From Paragordius varius (taxonomy: Eukaryota > Nematomorpha): a DNA stretch of 64,000 nucleotides. Location: NCBI GenBank assembly GCA_964247055.1, contig OZ176054.1:11346001-11410000 (forward strand), read 5' to 3'. Position 1 is the first letter of the stretch. Each line of letters opens with the position of its first letter. Under the pieces are notes generated by a model that was not told where the DNA came from, searched no databases, and saw nothing but the letters and a program-made list of their open reading frames with translations. Shown here piece after piece: positions 27,208 to 39,300 of the stretch. The translations under genes and the position numbers were made by a program.

Positions 27208-29106
27208 TTAAGTAATTTTGTTTATTTTTAACATAAAAACTTTATAAAAAGAAAATATTTTATTGGTATATTTTTTGTTTGAGTGAATGCGTTTTAGCAG
27301 ATTATCATCATTTTTTAAAATATTGTAGAAGTCTTCACAAGAATTTGTCAAATTATATTTGACAGATAAAACGGCCTTTATTTCAACATTTAAATTTGAT
27401 TTTTCCGATGTCCACACCTGAACTGTGGAAAAAACGCGCTCAGTAGCAGCGTTGGTTCCAGGTAAAGATAGTGCGAATTCCACAATTTTTAAAATATTAT
27501 TGTATGTAATATAGTTGGCTTCAAAATGATGAAATATTTCCAACCATTTCTTTTCTACTGTATATTTTATAATTTAAGTTTTTCATTATTATTATATCTT
27601 TTAACTAATGATACTTCAGAAAAAAGATCATTTTCTGAAAGATTACTTTTTGAGAATTTTTAGTAGCAGATATAATAAAATGATTTTTGAACATCGCACC
27701 AATTAAATTCTGATATTAATGTTATCCAATGAAAATGATCAATTTCATTGAATTCCGTCGTCCGGTCTTCCAAATAATCTTTACAGTTTGTATAAAACAT
27801 TTTTATATGGTACAGGATATCTTGGCGATTTATTAAGCCTTGTTTTTCTAAATTATTTATTATATTGCGGATGGTTAATGGTATAAAATTATTTTCTAAC
27901 CGTTCTTGACATTGGAATTTTAGGTTACTAACTTCATTGGCTACGATTGCCAAAATTTTGTCACCTACTATAAATTTAATAACATAAAGAGAGAAGCTTG
28001 ATTGTGTAAGAATTCTAACCATATTTTTGAAGAATCACCTTCAAAAAACATTTTTAAAGTTGTAGGACATTTGTCTTGTGATAAAAAAAGATTTTAAAGG
28101 ATCATACATTTTTAATTCTTTCGATAGCTGGCATAAAAGCTAACCAACGAGTTTTACAATATCCAAGCATTTTTTGATATTGAACTTTTGCATTTTCACA
28201 GAATTCTTTAAGCGTTTCAACACGCACCGTGTATATATAAAAATAGGAATATATTTTAACAACTACATTTTCCACATCTAGGGGTAACAAATCAGCAGCT
28301 GTTTGAATAGCGTTGTGTATTATATGCGCTGCACACCCAACGCCAATAATGTTTTAATCAAGATTATCTGTTAATTTATGAAAAATATTTTTTGTTCCTC
28401 TCCTTGCTTTTTCACCAAAGTTCGTATTGGTGTTGTTAGCGCAATATGCGATAATTTTGTATTTTAAATTATTTTTTTCTAGAATATGCATTATTGAAGT
28501 AAATATTATTTCGGAATTTTCACCGGGTAGAGAAATTAAATATAAAATTTTAATTTTTACTCCGGTTTCTGAATCAAAATATCTAATTAAAGTGGGAAAT
28601 AATTTTGTTTCATGGTGATTTGATGCATCAAAGTATAGGGATAAGAAATTAATTTTCAGCAAATCTTTTTGTATTTCAGAAAATGCATGTGGCGAAAGGA
28701 CATTGCACACAATGGCTTCAGCCTTTGTACGGGCACATGTAAATTTTTTATGGAATAACGTGCGAATAACCTGTGAGGTACAGTCCATAGATCTAAAGGA
28801 ATGATTGTGATTAGCGGCGTGAAAAGATAACACGCACTCAGCTAGTGCCAAATTCTTTTCTTCCGTTCCAAAAGCGTTTTTTCGAAAAAAATCGCTCATT
28901 TTGTAAGATGATGCCGCCATATCTAAACATTTTTTATGTTTCTGTGTTTCCATATGCTTTGTAATATCATGCTTGCCGCCATGTGCTAGGGTGAATTCCC
29001 CCTCGCATATAAGACATTTAACAGATGATTCATTCTTTGTTTTTTTGATAAAAGGAAAATCTTTCATTAATTCATCGTTGAATTTACAACCTTTTTTTGT
29101 GCTCAT
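27208..29106 (-). pseudogene. hAT transposase, decayed
   Basis: Starts with MSTKKGCKFNDELM. A BED/TTF-like zinc finger follows (CLICEG ... HDITKHMETQKHKKC), then a DxSNHHETKLFP segment of the RNase-H-like core (catalytic region LYFDAS). The conserved C-terminal hAT dimerisation segment ends it (LSLPGTNAATERVFSTV). The frame is interrupted by a stop after about 250 codons, continues in frame through an AAHIIHNA segment, and then changes frame with further stops. No intact product is possible. Function of the family: cut-and-paste transposition. Confidence 0.88.
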
Positions 29107-29125
29107 ATTTATAAACTACTATTAG

Positions 29126-29505
29126 TTTAATAAATATTATATTACCTTAATTTTCTGGAGTAAACGTGTAAGCTACCGATTTGTGGTATTAATTTGACTT
29201 TTTAATAATGTTGGCAATAATAAAACCTAAAATATTAGTATAATAAATATTATATTACCTTAATTTTCTGAAATAAACGTGTAAGGTACCGATTTGTGGT
29301 ATCAATTTGTCTTTTAAGCTACCGATTTTGGGTATTAATTTGGCTTTTTAATAATGTTGGCAAGTAATAAAATTAAAATATTAGTATAATAAATATTATA
29401 ATACCTTAATTTTCTGGAATAAACGTGTAAGGTACCGATTTGTGGTATTAATTTGTCTTTTAATCTAGGGATTTGTGGTATTAACTTGGCTTTTTGATCA
29501 TGATG
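29126..29505. repeat. Three imperfect tandem repeats upstream of the hAT transposase
   Basis: A unit containing TACCTTAATTTTCTGG, AAACGTGTAAGGTACCGATT and GGCTTTTTAATAATGTTGGC is repeated about three times, with a period of roughly 100-150 bp. The units sit between the transposase start and the right terminal repeat, where hAT elements have subterminal transposase-binding repeats. Confidence 0.8.
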
Positions 29506-29771
29506 ACAGTAGTAGTAGGAAGCAAAGTGTATATATGATATAAATTCGAAAATAATAAATATTTTTAATTTAAAAATAAAAATTTTTAATTTAAAATTGA
29601 ATAGATTTTAAAGATAGTTAATGATAAAAAATTTAAACGGATAAAAAAAATTTATTTTTATTAAAAAAAAATCTTTTTTATATAATCGTGAAAAGCGGGA
29701 CATTTTAAAAACGTAGCGGGACGCGGGACAAAGTGTGAAAACGCGGGACGTCTGGTCAGCTTACTCATATC

Positions 29772-30060
29772 CGTAGGAGAAACCTTTTTTCAAATAAATT
29801 GTGATAATTACCATGTTTAATTTACATTAAATAAATTAGAAGAACAGAGTTTTATACAAATTAATATATAATTTTTTTTACTTCCTTTAATAAACTGTAA
29901 AATAAAATTGGCATGGGTTTTTTGAAATAAATTACTATTAAAATTATATATAAAAAATTTAATTCTTGAAATTAAATTTACTATGGTCATAATTAAACAT
30001 ATATTTTGCTTATATTAACATTAACTTGTTATTCCTTGTCAACGGAATAATGCATGTTAT
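29772..30060. other. Short AT-rich spacer
   Basis: Between the hAT element and the LINE. Nothing recognised. Confidence 0.4.
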
Positions 30061-31139
30061 TAAAAGAAATTGATTTTATGGACAAAAAATTTAGGCACAT
30101 CATATTATCGTCTTTGTATAATGGCTAGCCATTGTATCCGTATAGAAGCTGTCTATATTATTTGCGATCCTGCCAGGCGTTATCATCAATATTGGCAACA
30201 CTTAAATCATTTTTTATTGTTTTTCCCGGTTACTTGGTCTATTCCTGCGATTGTTACCTTCGGGATGTAGGGATAAAATTTAATTTGTCCATTGTTCTGG
30301 AGCACGTTTGATGTGTCCGAAATATCTAAACCTATTTTTTCTGAGCATAACAATTAAAGGTTCGATTTGGTACAGTTGATGCAAATTTGAATTTGACTTA
30401 TTGGGATCGAATAAATTTAGCATCCGCTTTTCTATGTTCATTAGTTTTTTCTAGATTGAATTTGTCTTCAGCCATGTCTCGCTTCCATAGAGGAGTATGG
30501 GACGTATGACGGCTTTGTGGATCAAACCTTTGTTTTTTGCTGATATGTGTCTATTTTTGAGCACAAATTTAAGTTGATGATATTTTACCCAAGCCCGTTG
30601 GGATCTATATTGAACTGACTGGTTTATTCCACCTAAATGTGAGACATCGCCCAAGTATTTAAAATTATTTACCAATTCGATTTTGGCGTCTGCCATACAA
30701 AGGTAATTTATTGAAGTGGGTGAGTGATTTATTGTTTTATTTTTGCATGATTCAAATATAAATTTATCATTGTTGATTAATGTCCCTTTTATAAGCGAGC
30801 ACTTTTTGTGTCCACTTATTGCATGATGTACATAGGATTGAATTGATGAGTTTATCTAAATCACATACTCCACATGGAAACTTAGGTCGTTTCTATACAG
30901 TTTTACCGTATCAGCACCTGTGTTTTGCTTATGTTTATCTTCATTCAACCTGTTTTACTTTTGATTTAATTCATCCATTGATGTTGCGGTGAGGACAATG
31001 TCGTCCGCATAGATAATTTCCCATGGTGGGCCTTGTTTTATAACTTTTGTTTAGTAATCCATTATTAAAATGAAAAGTAAAGGGCTTAGGATGGAGCCTT
31101 GTTGAAGACCAGATTCGTTTGGAACAAAAGTTGTGTTGC

Positions 31140-31227
31140 TAATAGAAGTAAAGTTATATTACACAGAAAACATTTATTAAATACCATAATCAAACATGTG
31201 TCTACGACAGTAGGATCTAACTTAACA
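31140..31227 (-). repeat. 3' LTR of gypsy fossil 2
   Basis: Minus-strand text begins TGTTAAGTTAGATCC and ends ACTTCTATTA. It matches both ends of the 208-bp LTR of fossil 1 but lacks about 120 bp of its middle. Confidence 0.88.
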
Positions 31228-34200
31228 TCACCCTTTCCCTGTCCTTGATACTATGTGGTGGGTGTCGGATTCGTGTAGAGTATCGCCGTTCTGTATGAGT
31301 GTCAGTGGTAGGTGTTATAGTGGGTGTTTGTTGGGATGGCAACTCAATGATGGGTTCCGAGGGTTGAGGCGGAGGTAAGGTCGGGGCTTCGGTCGTGGCA
31401 GTAGGGTACCTAACATATAGGTCATGCGATGGTGTATTTTCTTCGGGCGAAATTGTCTTTCCCATTATTCTTTTACCTCCTTCCCTTGATCTCAGCTGAT
31501 CGGCGTGTTTTCGGATGATTTTTTATCATCTCGTATTTCATATGAGAGTAATCCGAGTCGTTTATTTACAATTCCTTCTCGCCAACCATTCGCTAGTTCA
31601 TTTTTTATATATACTTTTTCGTTTTCATGGATTCGTGATTCGGTTGTACATCGTCTAAGAAGTCTATTTGTTGATATTGTAGCCATGTGATTGGATTGGG
31701 TAGGGTACATTTTAGGAAAAGTTGAGCGGGACATGTATATGTAGCACTGTTTATGTTATTGCGGTATGCCCAAAGCGTGTCATTTATTTTTGATTGTAGG
31801 TCACCGTCTTCTGCTGACTGATAATGTATTTTGAGGGCATATATCACTCGTTCCACCATTCCGTTCGTTGTTGGATGATAGGGAACTGATGTTACCTTAA
31901 TGTTTCCTGTTTCCATGAATTTTATAAGCTCCTCAGATGTAAAGTAAGACGCGTTGTCGGTTACTATCATTCTTGGATATCGACTGAAACATTCGTCTAA
32001 GAAATTTAAGATATTTTTGGTCGATTTTATGTTCGATAGTTTAACTTCGACCCATCGAGAATAACTGTCAATAAGAACTATCCAATAATAATTGTCTATC
32101 AGGCCTGCTATATCTAGGATCTCTCCCATATTGCTGTGTTAGTTCCAATTGTATGTGGGACAGTTTTCGCATCGGACGGTTTTCTTGACACTTTTTCACG
32201 TATCTACACTTTTTTATGTCGCTTTCAATGTTGTGCCAAAAGACTATTTGTTTTGCTTGTTCGTACATTGCTTTGGACCCGGGGTGTCCGACGTGCAATA
32301 GTAAGATATTTATTTTTTGAGATTCGGGAATTACTAATCTATCATGCCAATATAATAACCCGTATGTATTTTCAATTTCAATTCTAAGACTGTGTGGATG
32401 TAAAATTTTATTGGACCAGTTGTTTGTTTTTAGTGTAGTAATACCTGTTTTAATACGGGGTCGGTTTCGGTCTGGGTTCTAATATGGTCACGATTTCTAT
32501 TGAATAGATTACTATTGACAAATCTTACATGTTCTGCTGTTTGAAGGCTTTCTGTGCCTTGTTGTTGTGGTTCTGTCGGCATGCGGGACAATGGATCTGC
32601 AATGTTTTCGTGGCTTCTAATGTACCGTCGATTGTAAAATTAAATTCGCTAGCTTTATATATACAACGTAGTAGCTTGGGATTATTTATTTGGTCTAGTT
32701 TAAGATTATTTCCAAAAAGCTTTATTAGTGGTTTGTGATCAGTAGGCAGTTCAAATTTCTTCCTTGTAATAAACGTTCTAAATTTTTCAAAAGCGAAAGG
32801 TATGGCTTGTGATTCTTCTATTACTGAATAATTTTCTTCAGGTTTGGACCACTTTCTAGATGCGTAGGCAATGGGTTTATTTATGCCCTTCTGAGTGGTC
32901 TGTAGTAACACTGATCCGTACCCTTTATTCGAGGCGTCTATTTCGATTATTATAGGTAACCAAGGGTTGAACGGAGTTAGTTTAACAGTATGGCACATTA
33001 AATTTTAGGCTCTGTTAAAACAGTCCTCGTGGTTTTTGGTCCATATCCAGGGTTTTTACAACTGCTTAGGTCGTGAAGTATAGCCAAACTTCCATGCAAT
33101 TTCGGGAGGAATCGTGTGTGAAAATTTAAGCCTAAGAAGGACTTGAGTGTTGTTTTGTCAACAGGGTCTTGAGAAGTCTTGTATGGCTTTAACTTTATCA
33201 GCGGCTGGTCTACCGTTTTTTGATATAACATATCCCAAATAGCTTACAGAAGGTTGAAAAAGTTTTAGTTTGCTTTTACTTTCCTTGCGGTTTTTTCCTG
33301 TTATTAAATTATCCTCTAAATATACAGCTGTTCCTGGGCAGTCACCTAAAATCTTATCCATTAATCTTTGAAAAATGCAGGGGCGCTTGTTAGGCCAAAG
33401 GGAAGCCTTTTATATGTATACCCCACGGGTGTGGTGAATGTTAGTAACTTTTGACCTTGACCTATTGGCAATTGCTGATATGCGTCTTTCAAATCGATTA
33501 CCGAAAATGATTCTCCTAATCCTATTTTGGAAACTAATTCGTCAAATGTCGGTATATTATGACTGTCATTTACTAATGTGGATTTATTGCAACACGATAA
33601 TTTGCACATAACCATAAAATACCATTCGCTTTTGTTATACAAACAATAGGGGTGGCCCAGGTTAGTTTCTCAGTCGTAGGGTCTAATAGTTTGATTATGT
33701 CCGTTTCTAAAAGTCTCTTAATTTCAGAGTCGACATTTTCTTTTAACGGTATCGGGATGTGACACTTAAAAATTTTTGGTTTTGATTGTTTTTTAAAAAA
33801 AGTTTGATAGGGGTAGGGAACCCTAACTTTTCATAAAAAAATGAATTAAATTTATTAACAAGTGAATTTTCCTTAAATATATTATTATTAAATTTACAAC
33901 AATTTATCAACTATTTTATGGCATTCGGTAATTCTTGTAGCAAATCCCAACTAAGAATTGCCGGGGCTTTCTTGCCGCTTACAACCATACACGCCAAAGA
34001 TTTTGTTTCACCATCGCATTGTACCGTGACCATACAACTACCCTTGGAATTGATTCTTTGTCCATCATAGCTATACGAATCTGGGCCTGTTTGTTGCAAC
34101 TCGGGCTCCCCAATTTTTTCCCACGCTTGACCATCAATTATAGATACGCTTGAAACTGTGTCTATAATCATGCGTATTGGCTTGCCATTTATTATTTTTG

Positions 34201-34941
34201 TTATCTTGGGGGTGGATCCAGATTCGACATGCTGAACGTTGCTAATCCTTTTCTTCTTAGAGCACGATTGGAAGTGATTCGAGCCTTGGCACTTATAACA
34301 TTGTTTGCCCCAAGCTGGGCATCTGCCGGGTGCATGACCTAACCCGCAGAATCGACACTTGTTTTGGTATTTCCGAGCTGTAGTCTGCAATATCTGATCT
34401 ATTGTTGTTAGTTGGTGTGCTTTTTCATAGTTGATGGCAATGTTTACCACTTTTAGGGTTACGGTTTCGTTTCCCCACATGGCATCGGGGAATCTAGTAA
34501 ACAGATCTAGTTCTATTTTTTCCACTCCCATTGCAATGAACTCGCGAATTTTTTCATCGATGTCAAGCTTGAGTTGCATTTTGAGGCTCGGTTTTGACTC
34601 GTAAAAGGAATTCCGTAAATGTTTTATTTTTTTTCCGACGATGTTTTACGAAATATAATCTGGCCTGGAATATATTTGTCCTATTCGATACGTAAATTTT
34701 CCTGCCGGCTTCAATGATGTCCGGCCAGGAAGTATTATCAAGCGAATTTGGGAAAGGAATTGTTCGAATTTCTTTGTGACTTACATTGCTGCATAAGTGA
34801 GAAATAACGTGCAATTGTTGTCGTTTGCCGTCATGTTTTTTGCAGCTAGCATACGCTGAATGTATAAAACGTATCGCTCAAAATTTTCCTTTTCATCAAA
34901 CCTTTCCAGAGAAATTTTTGCCAGGTTAATTGACGCGCCAA

Positions 34942-35028
34942 TATAGAAGTAAAGTTATACTACACAGAAAACATTTATTAAATACCAAAATCAAACATGT
35001 GTCTACAACAGTAGGATCTAACTTAACA
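34942..35028 (-). repeat. 5' LTR of gypsy fossil 2
   Basis: Same short form as the partner LTR at 31140-31227. It is followed on the minus strand by TTGGCGCG, the primer-binding-site-like sequence. Confidence 0.88.
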
Positions 35029-36368
35029 GATGCCTAGTGTTAATCTGACGCATTTTGTTATTTTGTGGTCATTTCTATAGATGATTATCCAGTCATCTAC
35101 GTTGTTGTATCGTAGTGTGGATGTGATTAACTTCCTGGGGATACAATCAAAAACCGTTTGAAAATCAACATTTCGATAAATATTCTCTTGCAATCTTCTC
35201 AAAATGAAGATTGCATCGATTGTGGTACTGTTTGGTTTATAGTCATATTGGGATTCCTGTATGTTGCTGATTGATCTCAGTGATGATTCAATAATGGCTT
35301 CAAAATTTTTTAACAGGTGCTCCAACAACTTTAGTGGTAGGAGGACCAAACGAGTATGTCTCCTTTGTTTTTATAAATGGGTATAATGGTGCTTTTTGTC
35401 CAATCATTAGGGATACGATTTGACAAGATTAGATTAAATATATTAGTTAAATGTGGAATGCATTGGGGTAAATATTTATCATTTCGGATGAGTTCAGATG
35501 GACCAGTTGCTTTGTTATTTCTTATCTTGGCCAAGGCATCTCTTACATAGTCTGTTGTTATCAATGGTCGGGGACCAATTGCTGGTGGTTGGTTTATTGT
35601 TTCCAAATCATGTATTTGTGCGAATTGTTCTTGGTAATCTGTGGTCCAGACATTGCTTATGTCTCTCCAATCAGTTGCTAGATGTTTAAGTTTATTTTTA
35701 AGATAGAAATTTTTTTTAATGTCCTTTTTATTATTGTTAACTGAATTTATTGTCCGGAAAATCTTATGCTTTTTCATGTCTTGTTCTAATTCTTTAGCTA
35801 AATCCAAAGCTTTTTTGTTGGCTGAAATATTGATGGCTTGTTGTAAATTTTTATTTGATTTGTAATATGATTCCAAGTCTCTTTTATCTTTTGTTTGTTT
35901 CCATCTTTTGTAGTTATTGCGTTGAATTTTGATTAAAGGTTTTATGGATTCTGACCACCGAAAATTTGATTGTTGATTTCTCCTGTATATTTTCTTTCTG
36001 CCACAAAAATTAAGCACATTTGGGATAATGCTGTTTTTAAAATTATCCCAAGCTTGTTCAGATGTTCTGTGGTTGAGGCCGAGCGCTGCATCAGTTTTTG
36101 AGAGTTTTGGGTTTCTGGTTACTATGGTGATTTGTTTATTGTTATTATTGCTACAATCAATTTATGTTGTGTATCAGTGAGATATGTTTTGATCTTTGAT
36201 GAATTTTCTATCTAGTATAGGTGTTAAAATGTAGTCTACCATAGAGTTTGATTACCACTTGTGTAAATTATAACATGGTCATATAACTCTTAAAACCATT
36301 TATTTAATTTGTTACACATAATAATTATTTATAACAAAACAGCATATCAAATATTAGAGTGGTATATT

Positions 36369-39300
36369 TTAAACGCGCAACCAATACATCCCACCTCTGA
36401 TACGATTATAATCCAACAGATTTTCGATGGGACCTACAATATAAATATATTTACAATTATTTTGGGTATATGAAAGAATAATAAAACATGTAATTTTAGG
36501 TATCAACTTCGAAATAAATGAATAAAAATTAATTAATATTAAATAACAATCGTTAAAATAAACTGTTTTCTCTAATTAGGTGCGCTATTACTAAATATGA
36601 ATGGAACTGGTTTTTAATAATTTGGATAAAATATATATCTAGTCTATTATTCACTCTTAAAATTAAACTTAAATCAACACGTAACAACATTAGATGGTTA
36701 ACATAATTTCGAATGATTTGAAAAATACCAATGGCGGCAACGACTGGACACTTGTCATAAATATAATCCATACATGTATCTTTCACATCTTGTGCGGTAA
36801 CATCCTAAAACATATATGTCAGCCTGAATTTTTTTTGTAACTAAGTAATTGCAATATAAAATAAAATTTTAATGATTGTGCTATTGTATTTCTAGACCTT
36901 ATGTTAAAATGAGCATATATTAAATTCTTCAGGTATAATACGTATATGCATTTCGTAGTAAAGGTTTTTAAAGCAATTTTGTGTCAAAAACTCAGAAACT
37001 CAAAATCTATAGTTTTTTCCAACGTTGATATTGTAAAGGCAACTTGAAATTATGTTAACTCAAATTTAATAGAAAGTCTAATTTCTAATTTTTCCAATAA
37101 TTACTTAGGTATAGTTTAAAGACTTACAATGAAAAACAATCGGGTTTAAAAGCAAAAAAATGTACTAAATTTTACATTTATTCTGGCTTCCATTTCATAA
37201 AAGGGAATACGGCGTCCATAACATAGCATATGTCTAAAAACAATGTAAAAAAGAAGGATTGATATAGTATATCATAGTTGAAATTTAAAATATATATAAA
37301 GGATCATTCTCTAGAGTTTAAATATTTAACTATATTGGATAAAAATTATTTAAGCATTTTACTCAAATGATTTTATGGAATTACATAACATATAAATGTG
37401 CTTTTAAGTTATAATTTTTCACTTTAATACTAAATCGACTTTAAAAATTTAATTAAAAATCTAAAAATAAACATAAATACTTGTTGTATTTAATTAAAAA
37501 AAAGTTTGTATATTAATCAAAGCTAATATATATGTTTTATATTTTATTTGTATAAAAAATAAATAAATTTAAGCGATGTTTTAAAACTAAATGAAAAAAA
37601 TACAAAATCCATGGTATATCTCAAGTAATAAACGAGCATTAAAAAAGATCCTAATACTTTTAACCAATATTTCATGTATTAGAAAAACTAAAATTTTTAA
37701 TTAAAAAAATGTTTAGTAACCTACCTCCCAATATCTTCACATATAGGGGTCGATCCATCCAATTGCAAAAGCATGTTTGTTTTCAACAAATTTTTAGCTC
37801 TTTCAACCTCAAAATCGGTAATTAATGTACAAAGTCGCATCCTAAATAAGTAATAATAGATATGCAAAAAAATATTTTTAAAATTCTTATATTAATTTAA
37901 ATGGCTATGTCTTTATCGAAAATGATGATAATAATAGTTATTTTAAACGAAAAAACGCGCAAAATTAGATTTATTTGAAATACAGTGACATAAATCCGTT
38001 ATAAAAATGTTTGCTTAAAATAGATTTTCAATGCAACTAAATTCATTTCTATGGAGTTGTTGTCTTTAAAAAACAATGTTTTTACTTTTTATTAAGTATA
38101 TTACCCTCCCCCTCGTCCGTTTATATTAATTTTATTCAATACACTCAAAATGTTACCAATTTACTTTATATTTCTTCCTCCGTGCCCAAAACAAAATTCA
38201 AAAAATGGTTAGCTTTAAAAAACATAATTTATAAAAAATCAACTAAAATTCAACTTCTCTGCATCATTTATATTCTTTGAATTCGTAAAAGAAGACATAC
38301 CATTCTCTCTGTACATTGCACACCATATCATCGATAGCCATACGATCGCAAATGAAATAAATTCCCCACAAACCCGTATCCTTGTAGCACGTGTTAAAGC
38401 TTTGAAAACTGTGGACTTTATGGGCGTGTTGGGCACAAAGCGAAGCTAGCCGAGAGCCTGTATTTGGTCCAGCGCCCATTGAACGATCCCACATACCAAT
38501 CATCTGGGAAAATTATTGGCAAAAAAGGTGTTTCTTATATAACTAATTATAATGATAATATAAAAATTATTAACTATTAATTAAAATATAATTAAAGTCA
38601 TATAATTAATTTTTGGCGAAAACTTAAATTTTATTTTTTAACATAAATATGCCACACCTGGCAATTAGATTTGAATTTTGGGAATTTTCCGATGGTTATT
38701 ATACTATTTTTGCTTTAAAATGAAAAAAACTTTCAAACACAGGGAATATTAGGTGCATTCATACAAAATTTTGTTTTTTAACCCCAATACTTACCGTATT
38801 TGCAATCATTAAAGGGATATTATCTGCATTTTCCCAACCAACTCCCTCGACAGCAAGCGCGACATGGGCCAATGGCATAGCGTCATCCCTGACTCTAACC
38901 TATTTGACAAAAAATAAAAAATATAGTTATATAATTACCTATGCATAAAAATAATTTAATATGGTTGGTATGAAAATCATATTTTAGATTCTTATAATTT
39001 AACATATAAATTATGAGAAGCTTTAAACAATAACCATCCTTTTCCGTATGTTTTGCAAAAATAATTAAGGAAAAATGGTTTAGTTTAATTGGCATCTTTT
39101 ACTGTATACTCAAAAAACAGAGAAAATATTAAAAAAATATTATGTTATAAAAATTCTTTATTTGGAAAATAAACGACCCTTAAATTGGGAAACGCTGTTT
39201 TCAAAAATAATAATTGTTACATCAAAAAAAATTTGCGCAAAAAGTTAATTACAAAAATATGTTACTTAATGTTAAAAAATAGGCAAAAAAACCTCGCTCC

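Larger units (their letters stand above)
26240..29763 (-). mobile_element. hAT transposon with 8-bp target duplication
   Basis: Termini TAAGGTGACCAG (left) and CTGGTCAGCTTA (right) are inverted repeats with one mismatch, flanked by a perfect 8-bp duplication CTCATATC (26232-26239 and 29764-29771). The GTGACCAGACGTCCCG-type end is typical of one hAT group. It carries a decayed transposase on the minus strand (29106 to 27208). On the plus strand it carries a deleted copy of parts of the same transposase (about 26500-27190), tail to tail with the first. The perfect target duplication suggests a single insertion of an already rearranged element. Confidence 0.9.
31140..35028 (-). mobile_element. 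Ty3/gypsy LTR retrotransposon fossil 2, inside the LINE
   Basis: Same family as the copy at 9873-14184 but on the minus strand. Both LTRs are short (88 and 87 bp), flanked by a 5-bp duplication with one mismatch (GCATC at 35029-35033, GCAAC at 31135-31139, minus-strand reading). Parts along the minus strand: gag with CCHC knuckles, protease region, reverse transcriptase, RNase H, integrase with the DNASYF segment, and a proline/threonine-rich tail next to the last LTR. No envelope seen. The coding region is broken in many places. The two LTRs differ at about four sites by my count, so this insertion looks somewhat younger than fossil 1. Confidence 0.92.
30060..36260 (-). mobile_element. LINE (non-LTR) retrotransposon, truncated and split by a gypsy insertion
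   Basis: Minus-strand protein fragments in order: end of an AP-type endonuclease (SMVDYILTP, about 36.23 kb), a basic linker, reverse transcriptase start (KIRNNKATGPSELI, then WTKSTIIPIYKNKGD; 35.33-36.02 kb) and palm (35.02-35.35 kb). After the gypsy insertion come LQQGSILSPLLFIL, the catalytic YADD box (about 31.0 kb), the LLYGSETW motif (30.5 kb) and a RYFGHIKRAPEQ tail typical of many animal LINEs. The 5' end is truncated within the endonuclease. Several stops and frame changes show it is dead. The boundaries are approximate; the right edge lies about 100 bp from the 3' end of the peptidase gene. Confidence 0.85.

Noticed and set aside
28427-28618. Plus-strand open frame inside the hAT element
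   Set aside because: Antisense shadow of the decayed transposase.
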